DNA from: Cytobacillus sp. NJ13
GTDB taxonomy: Bacteria > Bacillota > Bacilli > Bacillales > Cytobacillaceae
Assembly (NCBI GenBank): GCA_030348385.1
Contig: JAUCFP010000006.1
Span: 2,786,501-2,850,500 of the forward strand
DNA length: 64,000 nt
Direction: 5' to 3'
The number at the start of each line of letters is the position of its first letter. The first letter of the stretch is position 1. Below, in pieces: positions 50,917 to 58,865 of the stretch. The notes beneath the pieces were generated by a model that was given only the letters and a program-made list of their open reading frames with translations, was not told where the DNA came from and ran no database searches. The position numbers and the translations under genes were made by a program.

Positions 50917-51447
50917 TTAATACTCAATTACAATCTCTCCTTCTCCCTTTGGAACTTCGAATCCATTTAGGAAAGCAGTTAATATTTCCTCTGTTATTGG
51001 GAAGGCAGCATTTGCATCAAACCGGTTACTTCTTATCTTTAGACGATCACGCAAATCATTATGATTCACTTTCAAATAAATAAGACACCATTTACCTCCA
51101 GCAGCTTCAACTAGCTGCTTATATTCAATCCTTTCAGACTTTCTCCAAAAACTAGAGTCAACCACTACTTGTTTCTTATTAAGGATTAACTTTACTAGTT
51201 TATCACGCAATCTTAAATGAGCTTTTTCCAAATACTCTCTATACTTTTCAATCGGATAATCAATTCCGTATCGACCATTAGCAGACCAGACTTCTTCATC
51301 TATAGAAAGACGTACAAAACCCGCCTTTTCTAACTTTTGAGAGAAAGTCGTTTTTCCAGAACCGGCTATCCCGCACATCATTACTACTAAAGGGGTAAAG
51401 TCATCTCTCTCACGATAAAGGTAATCTAAAGCGGATTTTTCAAACAC
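50917..51447 (-). CDS. P-loop ATP-binding protein (AAA_33/zeta-toxin-like kinase fold)
   Basis: A 176-residue P-loop kinase-like protein: Walker A MCGIAGSGKTTFSQ near residue 25, RLSIDEEVW, the second acidic strand VVVDSSFW, and LRDRLKIRSNRFD as a lid segment. The AAA_33 family contains zeta toxins, polynucleotide kinases and aminoglycoside/APS kinase-like enzymes; substrate unknown. The GTG at 51447 has AAAAGGGGGA upstream. No antitoxin-like gene adjoins it, so a toxin role is not supported. Confidence 0.85.
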   Translation of the reverse strand: MFEKSALDYLYRERDDFTPLVVMMCGIAGSGKTTFSQKLEKAGFVRLSIDEEVWSANGRYGIDYPIEKYREYLEKAHLRLRDKLVKLILNKKQVVVDSSFWRKSERIEYKQLVEAAGGKWCLIYLKVNHNDLRDRLKIRSNRFDANAAFPITEEILTAFLNGFEVPKGEGEIVIEY

Positions 51448-51504
51448 CTATAGTCCCCCTTTTAATAAAATTTTTTTAGATATTCTGTGCTTTATTATAA
51501 TATT

Positions 51505-51582
51505 CCTTCTTTCACTAACCTGCCCCTTTACTTCAATAAGAAAGGAAAAGGTAATATTCCTTCTTAGATCAATACCTTTTCT
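51505..51582 (+). repeat. Array repeat copy 30 (variant hairpin)
   Basis: Module A TTTCACTAACCTGCCCCTTT, then ACTTCAATAAGAAA; the hairpin is replaced by AAAAGGTAAT / ATACCTTTT around attccttcttagatca. Module C absent. Confidence 0.8.
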
Positions 51583-51703
51583 TGCTCCATATTCAATCCG
51601 TTCGAAAAAACTCACCTCACTTAGATTTGAAGACCTATTCACACTCAATACCGAGCATCACCTTGAATTTCTTAGGAAAATCTAATTAAAAGGAGGGATT
51701 GAC

Positions 51704-52918
51704 GTGCCAATAAAAATATTTCTATTTATGATGCTTTTCATATTTCAGTTCATTTCTGTGACGAAGGCAGAAGTTCCATTGAAGGCTGCGTTTGTTCGTG
51801 ACCACCAGTTATGGATGAAAGAGGGAGATTATGAAATACAACTTACCAAAGATAAATATGTCTATTCACCGAAGTGGTCCTATGATGGCAGATTTATTGC
51901 GTACATCGACGGTGATGAGCAGGGAGAAAAGTTTAACTTGTGGATGTATGATACAGAGAAGAAAGAAAGCTATGAACCTTACCATAGTATTGAGACACAT
52001 TCTTTTACTTGGTCCCCTGTTTCAAATGAACTGGCTTATTTATCTGGATGGGTATTAAATGTTACAAAAATGAAGGATGGCAGGCCTTATGGATTTCAAA
52101 ATGTGTCGTTAGGTGTTAGTGGCTTTGAGTGGTATCCAAACGGGAAAGAGTTTATTGTTTCTGCTAGCTCAAACCGCCTTCCCACAGGCTGGGAGCCGAT
52201 TAAGTTGTATCGTATACCAAAGGATATGAATCTTAACGAGAAAAAAGCGAAACTATTGTACTCAATTCCAATCGATGAAAATGATATATTTGCCGTTACT
52301 GTTGGTGACTTTAAGTGGAGTCATGACGGCAAATGGGTCAGCTTTCTCGGCACCCCTACACCTTCTTGGGCAATGGACAGTAATCCTTTATGTGTCTTAT
52401 CTTTTGATGGAAAAGTGTTTCAGGACATCGGTAGGATGTTAGGATTTAGTGACTGGTTTAAGTGGGCACCACACGGCAACCAATTAGCTTATATTTCAGG
52501 AGAAGGACGGTTTTTTGTTGAAAATAAAATTACTAAAATTGCTGAAATAAAGGCATCCACCAAGCAGGTAGAGTATACACCGAAAGGATATGCAGACTTA
52601 GATTTGGAGTGGATGTCACCATCCAAAGTAATCGTCGCACGGTCACAGGAAAACAAAGCGTGGAAAGAGGGTCCAGTTCCCACAATGTTCACCTCTCTAT
52701 TTGAGATAGATTTAGACTCAGGCACTCAGAATCAAATCACATTTCCAAAAGAAAATGAGTTAGATATAGATCCTCAGGTCGTTGGATCTTATCTCATATG
52801 GGTACGCAGACAAGATGAAACGCAGAAAGGTAATGTATTGATAAGGCATGAAAAGCAGAATGAAGCGAGAATTTGGATAGAAGATGTAGATTTTTCGCCT
52901 GTTATATTTAAAAAGTAA
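51704..52918 (+). CDS. TolB-like beta-propeller protein, exported
   Basis: A 404-residue protein with a signal peptide (IFLFMMLFIFQFISVTKA) and repeated WD40/PD40-like blades: SPKWSYDGRFIAYIDGDE, HSFTWSPVSNELAYLSG, DFKWSHDGKWVSFLG and WFKWAPHGNQLAYISG. This is the TolB/DPP-IV N-terminal type six-bladed propeller. No peptidase domain follows, so it is a binding or scaffold protein outside the membrane. The GTG at 51704 follows AAAAGGAGGG. One of the + strand exceptions in the array. Confidence 0.87.
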   Translation: MPIKIFLFMMLFIFQFISVTKAEVPLKAAFVRDHQLWMKEGDYEIQLTKDKYVYSPKWSYDGRFIAYIDGDEQGEKFNLWMYDTEKKESYEPYHSIETHSFTWSPVSNELAYLSGWVLNVTKMKDGRPYGFQNVSLGVSGFEWYPNGKEFIVSASSNRLPTGWEPIKLYRIPKDMNLNEKKAKLLYSIPIDENDIFAVTVGDFKWSHDGKWVSFLGTPTPSWAMDSNPLCVLSFDGKVFQDIGRMLGFSDWFKWAPHGNQLAYISGEGRFFVENKITKIAEIKASTKQVEYTPKGYADLDLEWMSPSKVIVARSQENKAWKEGPVPTMFTSLFEIDLDSGTQNQITFPKENELDIDPQVVGSYLIWVRRQDETQKGNVLIRHEKQNEARIWIEDVDFSPVIFKK

Positions 52919-53014
52919 CCAATGAGGAGAAAAAAACTTATAGCGTAATTAGCTCCAATACAGATAAAAATGTAAAAGAACAGCTAAAGCCCAGAATATA
53001 TCACCAGAATTACA

Positions 53015-53040
53015 GGCAGTCCGTTTTGGACTGCTTTTCC
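53015..53040 (+). terminator. Intrinsic terminator
   Basis: GGCAGTCC gtttt GGACTGC stem followed by TTTTCC, about 100 bp after the TolB-like gene. Confidence 0.7.
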
Positions 53041-53089
53041 TATTTTTTATTCCAAAAATGTATTACTTACAAGCGCTTAATCGCCCTCC

Positions 53090-53163
53090 TTCTTCAACTA
53101 GCCTGCCCCAGTAACACAATAAAAAAAAGCTGCCTGATTAGCAGCTGTTCTTGAACATAAGTT
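53090..53163 (+). repeat. Array repeat copy 31
   Basis: Module A TTCAACTAGCCTGCCCCAGT, then AACACAATAAAAAA; hairpin AGCTGCC tgatta GCAGCT; the tail TTCTTGAACATAAG is cut before module C. Confidence 0.88.
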
Positions 53164-53170
53164 GGAATAA

Positions 53171-53427
53171 TTAATAGGAATGAAATTGAAGCCACTTATG
53201 TGTTGGCTGGTGCATTTCTAATGTATAACAAAGCCATTGTTTCTGCTCATTACCGAGATAATCCTTTATTGTCATAAAGTCTTGATGGTCTTTTTCCCTT
53301 GTGCTTTTCGCTTTATATAAAAGTACTATTTCTGGATCTAGAAAGGGGATTCCGGTTTCAGAATAACTCAAAATTGAATTAATTGGGTATGAAATCCAAT
53401 CTCCCATCCGCCAGCAATGAACCACAT
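53171..53427 (-). pseudogene. Nucleotidyltransferase remnant with internal deletion
   Basis: The minus strand starts with MWFIAGGWEIG (ATG at 53427), the N-terminal motif of aminoglycoside/lincosamide-type nucleotidyltransferases (WFIAGGWAID). In another frame it continues with IPFLDPEIVLLYKAKSTREK, DHQDFMTIKDYL and EMHQPTHKWL, the C-terminal part of the same family. The catalytic middle is missing, so the gene is a deletion derivative. Confidence 0.65.
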
Positions 53428-53444
53428 TTATTAAATCCTTTCAT

Positions 53445-54047
53445 TTATAATTCTCTGGATCTGTCCCTGCCAGGAGAAATATGTTTTTCCCCTTTTTCAT
53501 AAAGCAGTAGAAACTTTTTTATAAAGTTGAGACGGGGGACAATGTAAGAAACGATTATTGCCGAAACAATGCTTATTAGTGCTCCAGCCAAGACATCTGC
53601 AGGATAGTGGACCCCCACCCATATACGGGATACGCCAACCAAAAGGGCAATAATGATCCAAAGGTATCCCCATCTTTTTTGATAGATGAAAAAAGTCGTA
53701 CAAAATGCAAAGAATAAAATGGTATGGTCACTTGGAAAGGAATTATCTACTGCTTTCTCTATTAATTTGTTTACATTAGACAATTCTGCAAATGGCTGAT
53801 TATTTGAATGTAACTTTCCAGCAATTTTACCGATAATCTCAGCCATAATAAAGGCTAAAGCAGCCGAGATGATCATAAACCTGTTTTCTTTTCTCCTGGT
53901 AAACCAGAAAATTAAAGCCATTAAACCAAGGACAAATACCATATACTCAGCTAAAAATATGAATGTATGGTTTAAATATGTATGTTCTTTACCAAAATCA
54001 TTAATGATCCTAAACAGTTCCACGTTCATTTGGGATAAATCCATCAT
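53445..54047 (-). CDS. PAP2-type undecaprenyl-diphosphatase (BcrC-like)
   Basis: A 200-residue membrane phosphatase with five helices. The three phosphatase motifs are visible: KLHSNNQPF (degenerate KxxxxxxRP), NSFPSDHTILFFAF (SGH-type) and SRIWVGVHYPADVLAG (SRxxxxxHxxxD). BcrC-type enzymes recycle undecaprenyl pyrophosphate at the outer membrane face and give bacitracin tolerance. ATG 54047 or 54044, with GGAAGG upstream. Next to the nucleotidyltransferase remnant. Confidence 0.9.
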   Translation of the reverse strand: MMDLSQMNVELFRIINDFGKEHTYLNHTFIFLAEYMVFVLGLMALIFWFTRRKENRFMIISAALAFIMAEIIGKIAGKLHSNNQPFAELSNVNKLIEKAVDNSFPSDHTILFFAFCTTFFIYQKRWGYLWIIIALLVGVSRIWVGVHYPADVLAGALISIVSAIIVSYIVPRLNFIKKFLLLYEKGEKHISPGRDRSREL

Positions 54048-54246
54048 TTATACTTCCTTCCTGTTTTATCACTATGAAAGAAGTATAGTCAATCATTTAT
54101 TAGTTAAAAATCGATTTACCTTACATGAATCTAACAATTATGTAATATGAACGCAGCTGCTGAAATCAGAAGCTGAACCGGTTGAATAAATATTCATATG
54201 CAACAAACAATATAAGTAATTAAGCTAAAAAATCAGGAGGGATCAC

Positions 54247-54801
54247 ATGCTAAATTTATGGGAAACAGTTATGGATACCATGAAATCGATGACAGATCAA
54301 GATGAAGATCAACCTCTTCATGTAGGAGAAGTGATGGCATGCTGGATTTACTTAGCAGGCCTTGAATTAGCAAAAGTTTCTGTTCAAGCAGGTATAAATA
54401 CCACGGCGGATAATGAACTAAAAGCAATACTTGAAGAAGACATGAAACTAGGGAACAGTCAGAGGGAACGACTTCATGATTTTATGATTAAGGAAGGAAT
54501 TACTTTGCCTTCTGCCCCTGAAGATATGCCAAAATCAGACCCTAACAGTGTTCCTCTCGGTGTTAAATTAACGGATGATGTAATTGCAAACGAATTATCT
54601 TTAAAAATTATTAGCTTAATTATGCGTGCTGCCAGTGCTGCTTCAGAATCAATTCGTACTGATGTAGGTATATTGTTTATTCAGTTTCAAGCAGAAAAAT
54701 TAGCTTACGCGACTAGATTAAAACATTTAATGCGTAAGCGCGGATGGATTCAAGTCCCACCTTTTTACGTCCCACCCGGTTCTCAACAACCGTTAGGCTA
54801 A
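54247..54801 (+). CDS. DUF3231 family protein (single domain)
   Basis: A 184-residue protein with one DUF3231 unit: LHVGEVMACWIYLAGLELAK near the start and HLMRKRGWIQVPPFYVPPGS at the end, the typical GWxxxPPxY finish. These helical ferritin-like proteins are common and multicopy in Bacillaceae and are thought to be spore-related; no activity is known. The ATG at 54247 follows AGGAGGGATC. A two-domain relative lies at 57383. Confidence 0.9.
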   Translation: MLNLWETVMDTMKSMTDQDEDQPLHVGEVMACWIYLAGLELAKVSVQAGINTTADNELKAILEEDMKLGNSQRERLHDFMIKEGITLPSAPEDMPKSDPNSVPLGVKLTDDVIANELSLKIISLIMRAASAASESIRTDVGILFIQFQAEKLAYATRLKHLMRKRGWIQVPPFYVPPGSQQPLG

Positions 54802-54896
54802 AAATTCTATAATGCTATCTGTGTGAGTGATAAAGGTGAAAATTAGGCAGAGCAAAAACAATCAAATGTAATTTTAGGTTTACATAAACACAACTA

Positions 54897-54945
54897 TAAA
54901 ACGCCAAACCCATATGAATCGGGGATTGGCGTTTATATTTTTTTC
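54897..54945 (+). terminator. Intrinsic terminator
   Basis: AAAACGCCAA and TTGGCGTTT arms, followed by ATATTTTTTT. Confidence 0.82.
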
Positions 54946-54971
54946 ATTTTATGCAGTTTTTTAAAAACCAT

Positions 54972-55046
54972 TGATGGAAAAAAGCTGCCTGATTAGCAGC
55001 TGATCTTGAATATAAGCATCAGTTACATTAAGTACAATCCTTCAAA
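54972..55046 (+). repeat. Array repeat copy 32
   Basis: Module A absent; hairpin AGCTGCC tgatta GCAGCT; TGATCTTGAATATAAGCATC, then AGTTACATTAAGTACAATCC and TTCAAAAAC. Confidence 0.85.
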
Positions 55047-55071
55047 AACTCTTCAAACCAACTAAAATCAT

Positions 55072-55494
55072 TTAATTGTAAAACTCCATATGTGTTTTTT
55101 CCTTTTTGTAATAATCTAGTCTGTCTTGTAAAGTACCTGTATGAAATTCAAACTTATGCCCATCTGGATCAGTAAAGTAAATAGACTTTTTATCTTTTTC
55201 GTCTCTTGGACGACCTGACAGGATGTTTACCTTCAATTTTTTTAGTTTACGGTACATATTATCAAATTCCGCTTCTTCTATTGAAAAAGCTATATGTGTA
55301 TATGATTGGCAAATTTCAGTACGAGGAATATCCTTTTCTTCATTAAGGGCAAGCCATATACCGTTTAAATCAAAATATGCAGTACTTCTTCCCTTAACTA
55401 ACAACATTGCATCAAAAACATTTTTATAAAACTCAATAGAAGCTTCTAAATTGGAAACTGAAAATAAAAAATGATTAATGCCTTTTATTGACAC
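55072..55494 (-). CDS. fosB: FosB-type metallothiol transferase
   Basis: A 140-residue VOC-fold enzyme closely matching FosB along its length. The N-terminus is [20 protein letters not shown], the middle [14 protein letters not shown] and the end [20 protein letters not shown], then RLDYY. The three metal ligands are H8, H67 and E116 (numbering from the GTG at 55494). FosB adds bacillithiol or cysteine to fosfomycin. GGGGTGAT precedes the start. A single-gene unit between repeats 32 and 33. Confidence 0.92.
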   Translation of the reverse strand: MSIKGINHFLFSVSNLEASIEFYKNVFDAMLLVKGRSTAYFDLNGIWLALNEEKDIPRTEICQSYTHIAFSIEEAEFDNMYRKLKKLKVNILSGRPRDEKDKKSIYFTDPDGHKFEFHTGTLQDRLDYYKKEKTHMEFYN

Positions 55495-55539
55495 CAAATC
55501 ACCCCAAACTAAGTTTTTTTATATAGTCATTATACAAAA

Positions 55540-55630
55540 TCTTATTGAAGTATTCTGCCCCATTTGCCCAATAGTGACTTTAACAAAAGAAGCAATATTC
55601 CCTCCTGGATTAATGCCCTTTTAGTTGCAA
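55540..55630 (+). repeat. Array repeat copy 33 (degraded)
   Basis: TTGAAGTATTCTGCCCCATT, then TGCCCAATAG; the middle resembles copy 29 (AAGAAGCAATATTCCCTCCT, GGATTAATGCCC); tail TTTTAGTTGCAAAAGC. Confidence 0.68.
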
Positions 55631-55647
55631 AAGCAGGCCTGTGTTAA

Positions 55648-56325
55648 TCAACTTATATGAATGTCTGTTCCATACTGAGCTAATTGCAGTTTCCTTGCCA
55701 CAGATTGGGACGCTAAGTTGTCCTTAGAAGTGCTATATAGAGCAATTCGTCCTTGTATTTGTACTTCTGCAGCCCAGGCCTTTGCAACATCTGCACCGTA
55801 TGCTCTTCCACGATAGTCTTCATGTGTAAATACACTTGCTTCGTCGGCTTTGGAAGTCTGCCTTGCACTACAGCAAATTGAAACTGGTCTATTGTCTTCA
55901 ATTATTACAAAACAGGGTTGCTTATACTCAAAATCTTCATATGTATATGGAAAATGAGGCATTAAAATTTCTTTGTTTTCATGAGTTATTTTAATTGCTC
56001 TTGAATAAGTCCTGTCCCTTACATCAGGGAATACATACGCTGGCCCAGTCCATACATTATTTAAAAGGTGGTCCATGCTTAATACCTTTATAATTTTTTC
56101 TATGTGAGCACCAGGGTTAGTTCCTATAACTTGGTCTAACTTCTCTACAATACTCTTATCGAGGGAGTTTGAATACCTTACAATACTACCCATTCTAGTG
56201 TCTCCAACGAAAATTAGTGGCGCTGAACCGTAAGGTGGCTCATTCACAACTGTCACTCGATTTTCACTATCATGTCTAAATAACACATTCACATGATGCT
56301 CCATCAATTCTAAATCAGAGATCAT
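55648..56325 (-). CDS. GNAT N-acetyltransferase (long form)
   Basis: A 225-residue protein whose C-terminal half is a GNAT domain: CFVIIEDNRPVSICCSARQT, then EASVFTHEDYRGRAYGADVA with the acetyl-CoA loop RGRAYG, and YSTSKDNLASQSVARKLQL. The N-terminal half (FRHDSENRVTVVNEPPYG) is a substrate or fold extension seen in some Bacillus GNATs. The ATG at 56325 with GGAGGGATAG upstream is preferred. Single gene between repeats 33 and 34. Confidence 0.87.
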   Translation of the reverse strand: MISDLELMEHHVNVLFRHDSENRVTVVNEPPYGSAPLIFVGDTRMGSIVRYSNSLDKSIVEKLDQVIGTNPGAHIEKIIKVLSMDHLLNNVWTGPAYVFPDVRDRTYSRAIKITHENKEILMPHFPYTYEDFEYKQPCFVIIEDNRPVSICCSARQTSKADEASVFTHEDYRGRAYGADVAKAWAAEVQIQGRIALYSTSKDNLASQSVARKLQLAQYGTDIHIS

Positions 56326-56474
56326 ACTATCCCTCCACACTCATCATTTCTGTCTAATATTCAAGATTGTTTAAGTGTAATAATTCACAATGTATCTATA
56401 AAACGTTTATGAATTATCGAGACAAATTTCTTCTTTTCTACTTCGCTTTTTAAATCCAGGCTTAGAACTAAATC

Positions 56475-56533
56475 TCCTAGGTTATCGTCAAAAAGAAAAA
56501 GAGATGCAGAAGCAACCCATTGTATAAAAAAGC
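56475..56533 (+). repeat. Array repeat copy 34 (variant, like copy 12)
   Basis: AAAAAGAAAAAGAGATGCAG, then AAGCAACCCATTGTATAAAA: the same unusual hairpin-tail sequence as copy 12. Both lie 3' of a DUF402 gene. Confidence 0.75.
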
Positions 56534-56549
56534 GCCTAGTTCTCAGTGT

Positions 56550-57068
56550 CTAAGAAATTTGGTTTTTAAGTAGAGATGCAACTTGATTGTTGAAAGGGAA
56601 ATTCCTCTGTCTCACTTCTTCCTTTAACCTTTCTAGTGCTTTTAATGCCTCCACCTTTAATTCTTTTGAATACCCATATTTAATACTATTTACTTCAAAT
56701 TCATCCTCATCAACGACTGTCCATTGGATATTCTTCTCTTGAATAAAATCTAAATCTAAATCAACAAAACTTATTTCTTTGTTATTAAATAAGGAAGGTT
56801 TTGCTACATTGCAATAAGTAGATACAACTTTTCCATCTTCAACTTCCATCGCAGCTGTGAACCATTCTTTCAAGGAAAAATACTCTAATGAGGTATTATC
56901 AATAGTAAAAACATTACTTTTGGTATGGTGAATTAACTTGCGGCCTGGTTTGCAAAGGACAAGTAAATAATCAGAGGTGTGATGAATCAATTCGCCTTCC
57001 CATTCATAGTGAAGAATATTAGGGAATTTAAGAGCTTTAATTTTTACAACATTACTCAATTTAATCAT
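56550..57068 (-). CDS. DUF402 protein, copy 2 (intact)
   Basis: A 172-residue DUF402 protein, intact partner of the gene at 12183. Conserved segments are EWFTAAMEVEDGKVVSTYCN, EISFVDLDLDFIQEK and VVDEDEFE. DUF402 proteins include nucleoside tri/diphosphatases. The C-terminus reads EEVRQRNFPFNNQVASLLKN and ends QIS. The ATG at 57068 follows TTAGGAGAA at longer than usual spacing, also conserved in copy 1. Flanked by repeats 34 and 35. Confidence 0.87.
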   Translation of the reverse strand: MIKLSNVVKIKALKFPNILHYEWEGELIHHTSDYLLVLCKPGRKLIHHTKSNVFTIDNTSLEYFSLKEWFTAAMEVEDGKVVSTYCNVAKPSLFNNKEISFVDLDLDFIQEKNIQWTVVDEDEFEVNSIKYGYSKELKVEALKALERLKEEVRQRNFPFNNQVASLLKNQIS

Positions 57069-57115
57069 CCTAAAAGAAATTCTCCTAACTATTTCGCCTA
57101 ATCATTGGAAATTTC

Positions 57116-57221
57116 CTTCTTAAAATAACCCGCCCCTTTAGTGCAATAAGAAAAGCCGCCTGAGTTGGCAGCCGGATCTTAAAGTAATGCACCCTTTAAG
57201 TTAAGTACAATATTTCACAAT
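57116..57221 (+). repeat. Array repeat copy 35 (complete)
   Basis: TTAAAATAACCCGCCCCTTT, then AGTGCAATAAGAAA; hairpin AGCCGCC tgagtt GGCAGCC; GATCTTAAAGTAATGCACCC, then TTTAAGTTAAGTACAATATT and TCACAA. Very close to copy 13. No gene in the following 57.23-57.38 kb. Confidence 0.92.
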
Positions 57222-57382
57222 TATCCTTGGGTAAAAGCTATACGGGAACACTCACTATGCTAAAAGTTAACTTTTTTTCCTTTAGTTTATATATTGAGCC
57301 AAAACATTAAAAAATTTAAAAAAATCCATTAGCCTTTTCTTTATCCTTTTTTAGCAGTATCCCTATAAAAGACCTTTGATTT

Positions 57383-58399
57383 TCACCTCTTTGCTGCTAT
57401 TGGCGGTTGTTCCATCCAACCCTTCTCAATCATAATCTTAGCTGCATCTTCAACAAATGCTCCAATTTTCATAAATGATTTAGTATAAAGTAAACCTACG
57501 TCACGCCTTCCGTTTACAGCGACTGAATTTCCAAACGCTCTTATTTTCATTGAAAACATATCCATTTTATGAAATAACATTAGCTTATCGGAAAAGGGGG
57601 AAAATAAAGAAGTTGTAACTAAATCGTCAAGAAAAGTTGGTGAAGGTAAATTTTCATCATGGAGTTTTTGGATATAGCTCTCAATATTTTTAGTCGTCAT
57701 GTCCCTTCCTTTTTCAAACAATTGCCGAATATTTTCATCCTTTGCTACTTGAGCAAAAGCCATAATTAGAGCTTTACTAGTTACATTATTTTCAATATTA
57801 TCGTAAAAATGGGCAATTTCTAATGCATGTAAAGGTCTTACATTTCCTAAGAAACCATTTAAAAAATCCTTATTAGCAAAATCCACTTTTTCCGGAATTG
57901 GAATTAAAGGAGGTGTTATGATAAGCCCTTTATTCATTAATATTCCTTTGATTTGATCCATTAAATCCATAGTAGAATCCATACAATATCTAAAAAATTC
58001 ATTTACATCTTTTCTATATACAAGAGGTATTCCTACGTTATAAATACTCATCCCTGCTTTTGCTGCATATTTCAAATAGTGAACGTAGTATTCATCTTCA
58101 AATAAACGAGGAGCATTAAGGTTTACATCCTCCTCAGTAAAACCTTTAGGAACAGGGAAGTTCTCCTTTTCAAAAATTTCTTTAGTTATTTTCAAAAATT
58201 CTTCGGTTAATTTTAATGCATTTTCTAATAATTTTTTTATATTCTTATCCTCAACGTGTTGATGATAATAGCTTAGAATGCATTTTGCCATGCTGTTTCC
58301 CATATATGTAGCCCAGAGTTTACCCATTTCTGCTGATGTCAGTTTTTCAGTAACATTTGTTTTATATGAACTTAATTTAATCGGTTTAATCGAATGCAT
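57383..58399 (-). CDS. DUF3231 family protein (two domains)
   Basis: A 338-residue protein made of two DUF3231 units, about residues 10-170 (AEMGKLWATYMGNSMAKCIL to GLIITPPLIPIPE) and 180-335 (RPLHALEIAHFYDN to KGWMEQPPIAAKR). The units end with the family finish GxxxxPP. All-helical and soluble; function unknown, with spore association common in Bacillaceae. The ATG at 58399, with GGGGGAG upstream, is preferred over the ATG at 58417. Confidence 0.88.
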   Translation of the reverse strand: MHSIKPIKLSSYKTNVTEKLTSAEMGKLWATYMGNSMAKCILSYYHQHVEDKNIKKLLENALKLTEEFLKITKEIFEKENFPVPKGFTEEDVNLNAPRLFEDEYYVHYLKYAAKAGMSIYNVGIPLVYRKDVNEFFRYCMDSTMDLMDQIKGILMNKGLIITPPLIPIPEKVDFANKDFLNGFLGNVRPLHALEIAHFYDNIENNVTSKALIMAFAQVAKDENIRQLFEKGRDMTTKNIESYIQKLHDENLPSPTFLDDLVTTSLFSPFSDKLMLFHKMDMFSMKIRAFGNSVAVNGRRDVGLLYTKSFMKIGAFVEDAAKIMIEKGWMEQPPIAAKR

Positions 58400-58499
58400 A
58401 GGGACTCCCCCATTCATTTTTTCTTTAGTATTAACTCAACTTGCAATCATATTCTGAGCTTAATTTTTATCGATATAACCCTCAAAAATTTGTTTCACT

Positions 58500-58589
58500 T
58501 TTTTCAACTAACCCGGCCCTTTAGTTTAAAAAGAAAAAGGGCAGCCGCAGCACCCCATTCTTATCGCAAGGGATCTTTTAGCTCATAAG
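58500..58589 (+). repeat. Array repeat copy 36 (variant)
   Basis: TTTCAACTAACCCGGCCCTT, then TAGTTTAAAAAGAAAAA; GGGCAGCCGCAGCACCCCAT resembles the tails of copies 12 and 34; end GGATCTTTTAGCTCATAAG. Confidence 0.75.
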
Positions 58590-58735
58590 TCAAGAAATGA
58601 TAAACTCTCTTATCACTCTAATGTCTGGAGGGCTTATATTCGAAGGAATTTGATGAACATTAAAAATGCGTAAATCTTTTACCTTTTGGTTATCGACTCT
58701 AATTTCTCCGTCTTTCCTTACTTGTAATAACAACC
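58590..58735 (-). pseudogene. Possible short gene remnant
   Basis: A minus-strand open stretch of about 47 codons (LQVRKDGEIRVDNQKVKDLR, then IFNVHQIPSNISPPDIRVIR) ends beside repeat 36. There is no clear start or ribosome binding site. Not recognised. Confidence 0.3.
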
Positions 58736-58805
58736 ATTATTCTTATCTAAAAGGATGACACTAGCTCCTGTTACAGCAAGAGTTTTCATGCGAAAGTAAA
58801 AAAAT

Positions 58806-58833
58806 AAAAGACAGAGAAGCTCTCTGCCTTTTA
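58806..58833 (-). terminator. Intrinsic terminator of aminoacylase gene
   Basis: AAAAGGCAGAGAG / CTCTGTCTTTT on the minus strand, followed by ATTTTTTT. Confidence 0.85.
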
Positions 58834-58865
58834 AAAGGTATTACTATAAAATTGGAAGGAACAAA

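Noticed and set aside
50917-51447. Zeta-toxin of a toxin-antitoxin pair
   Set aside because: The fold is compatible, but there is no adjacent epsilon-like antitoxin gene; kept as a generic P-loop protein.
51448-51648. Minus-strand 66-codon frame upstream of the P-loop gene
   Set aside because: Lies across array repeat 30 including its hairpin; product has no family features.
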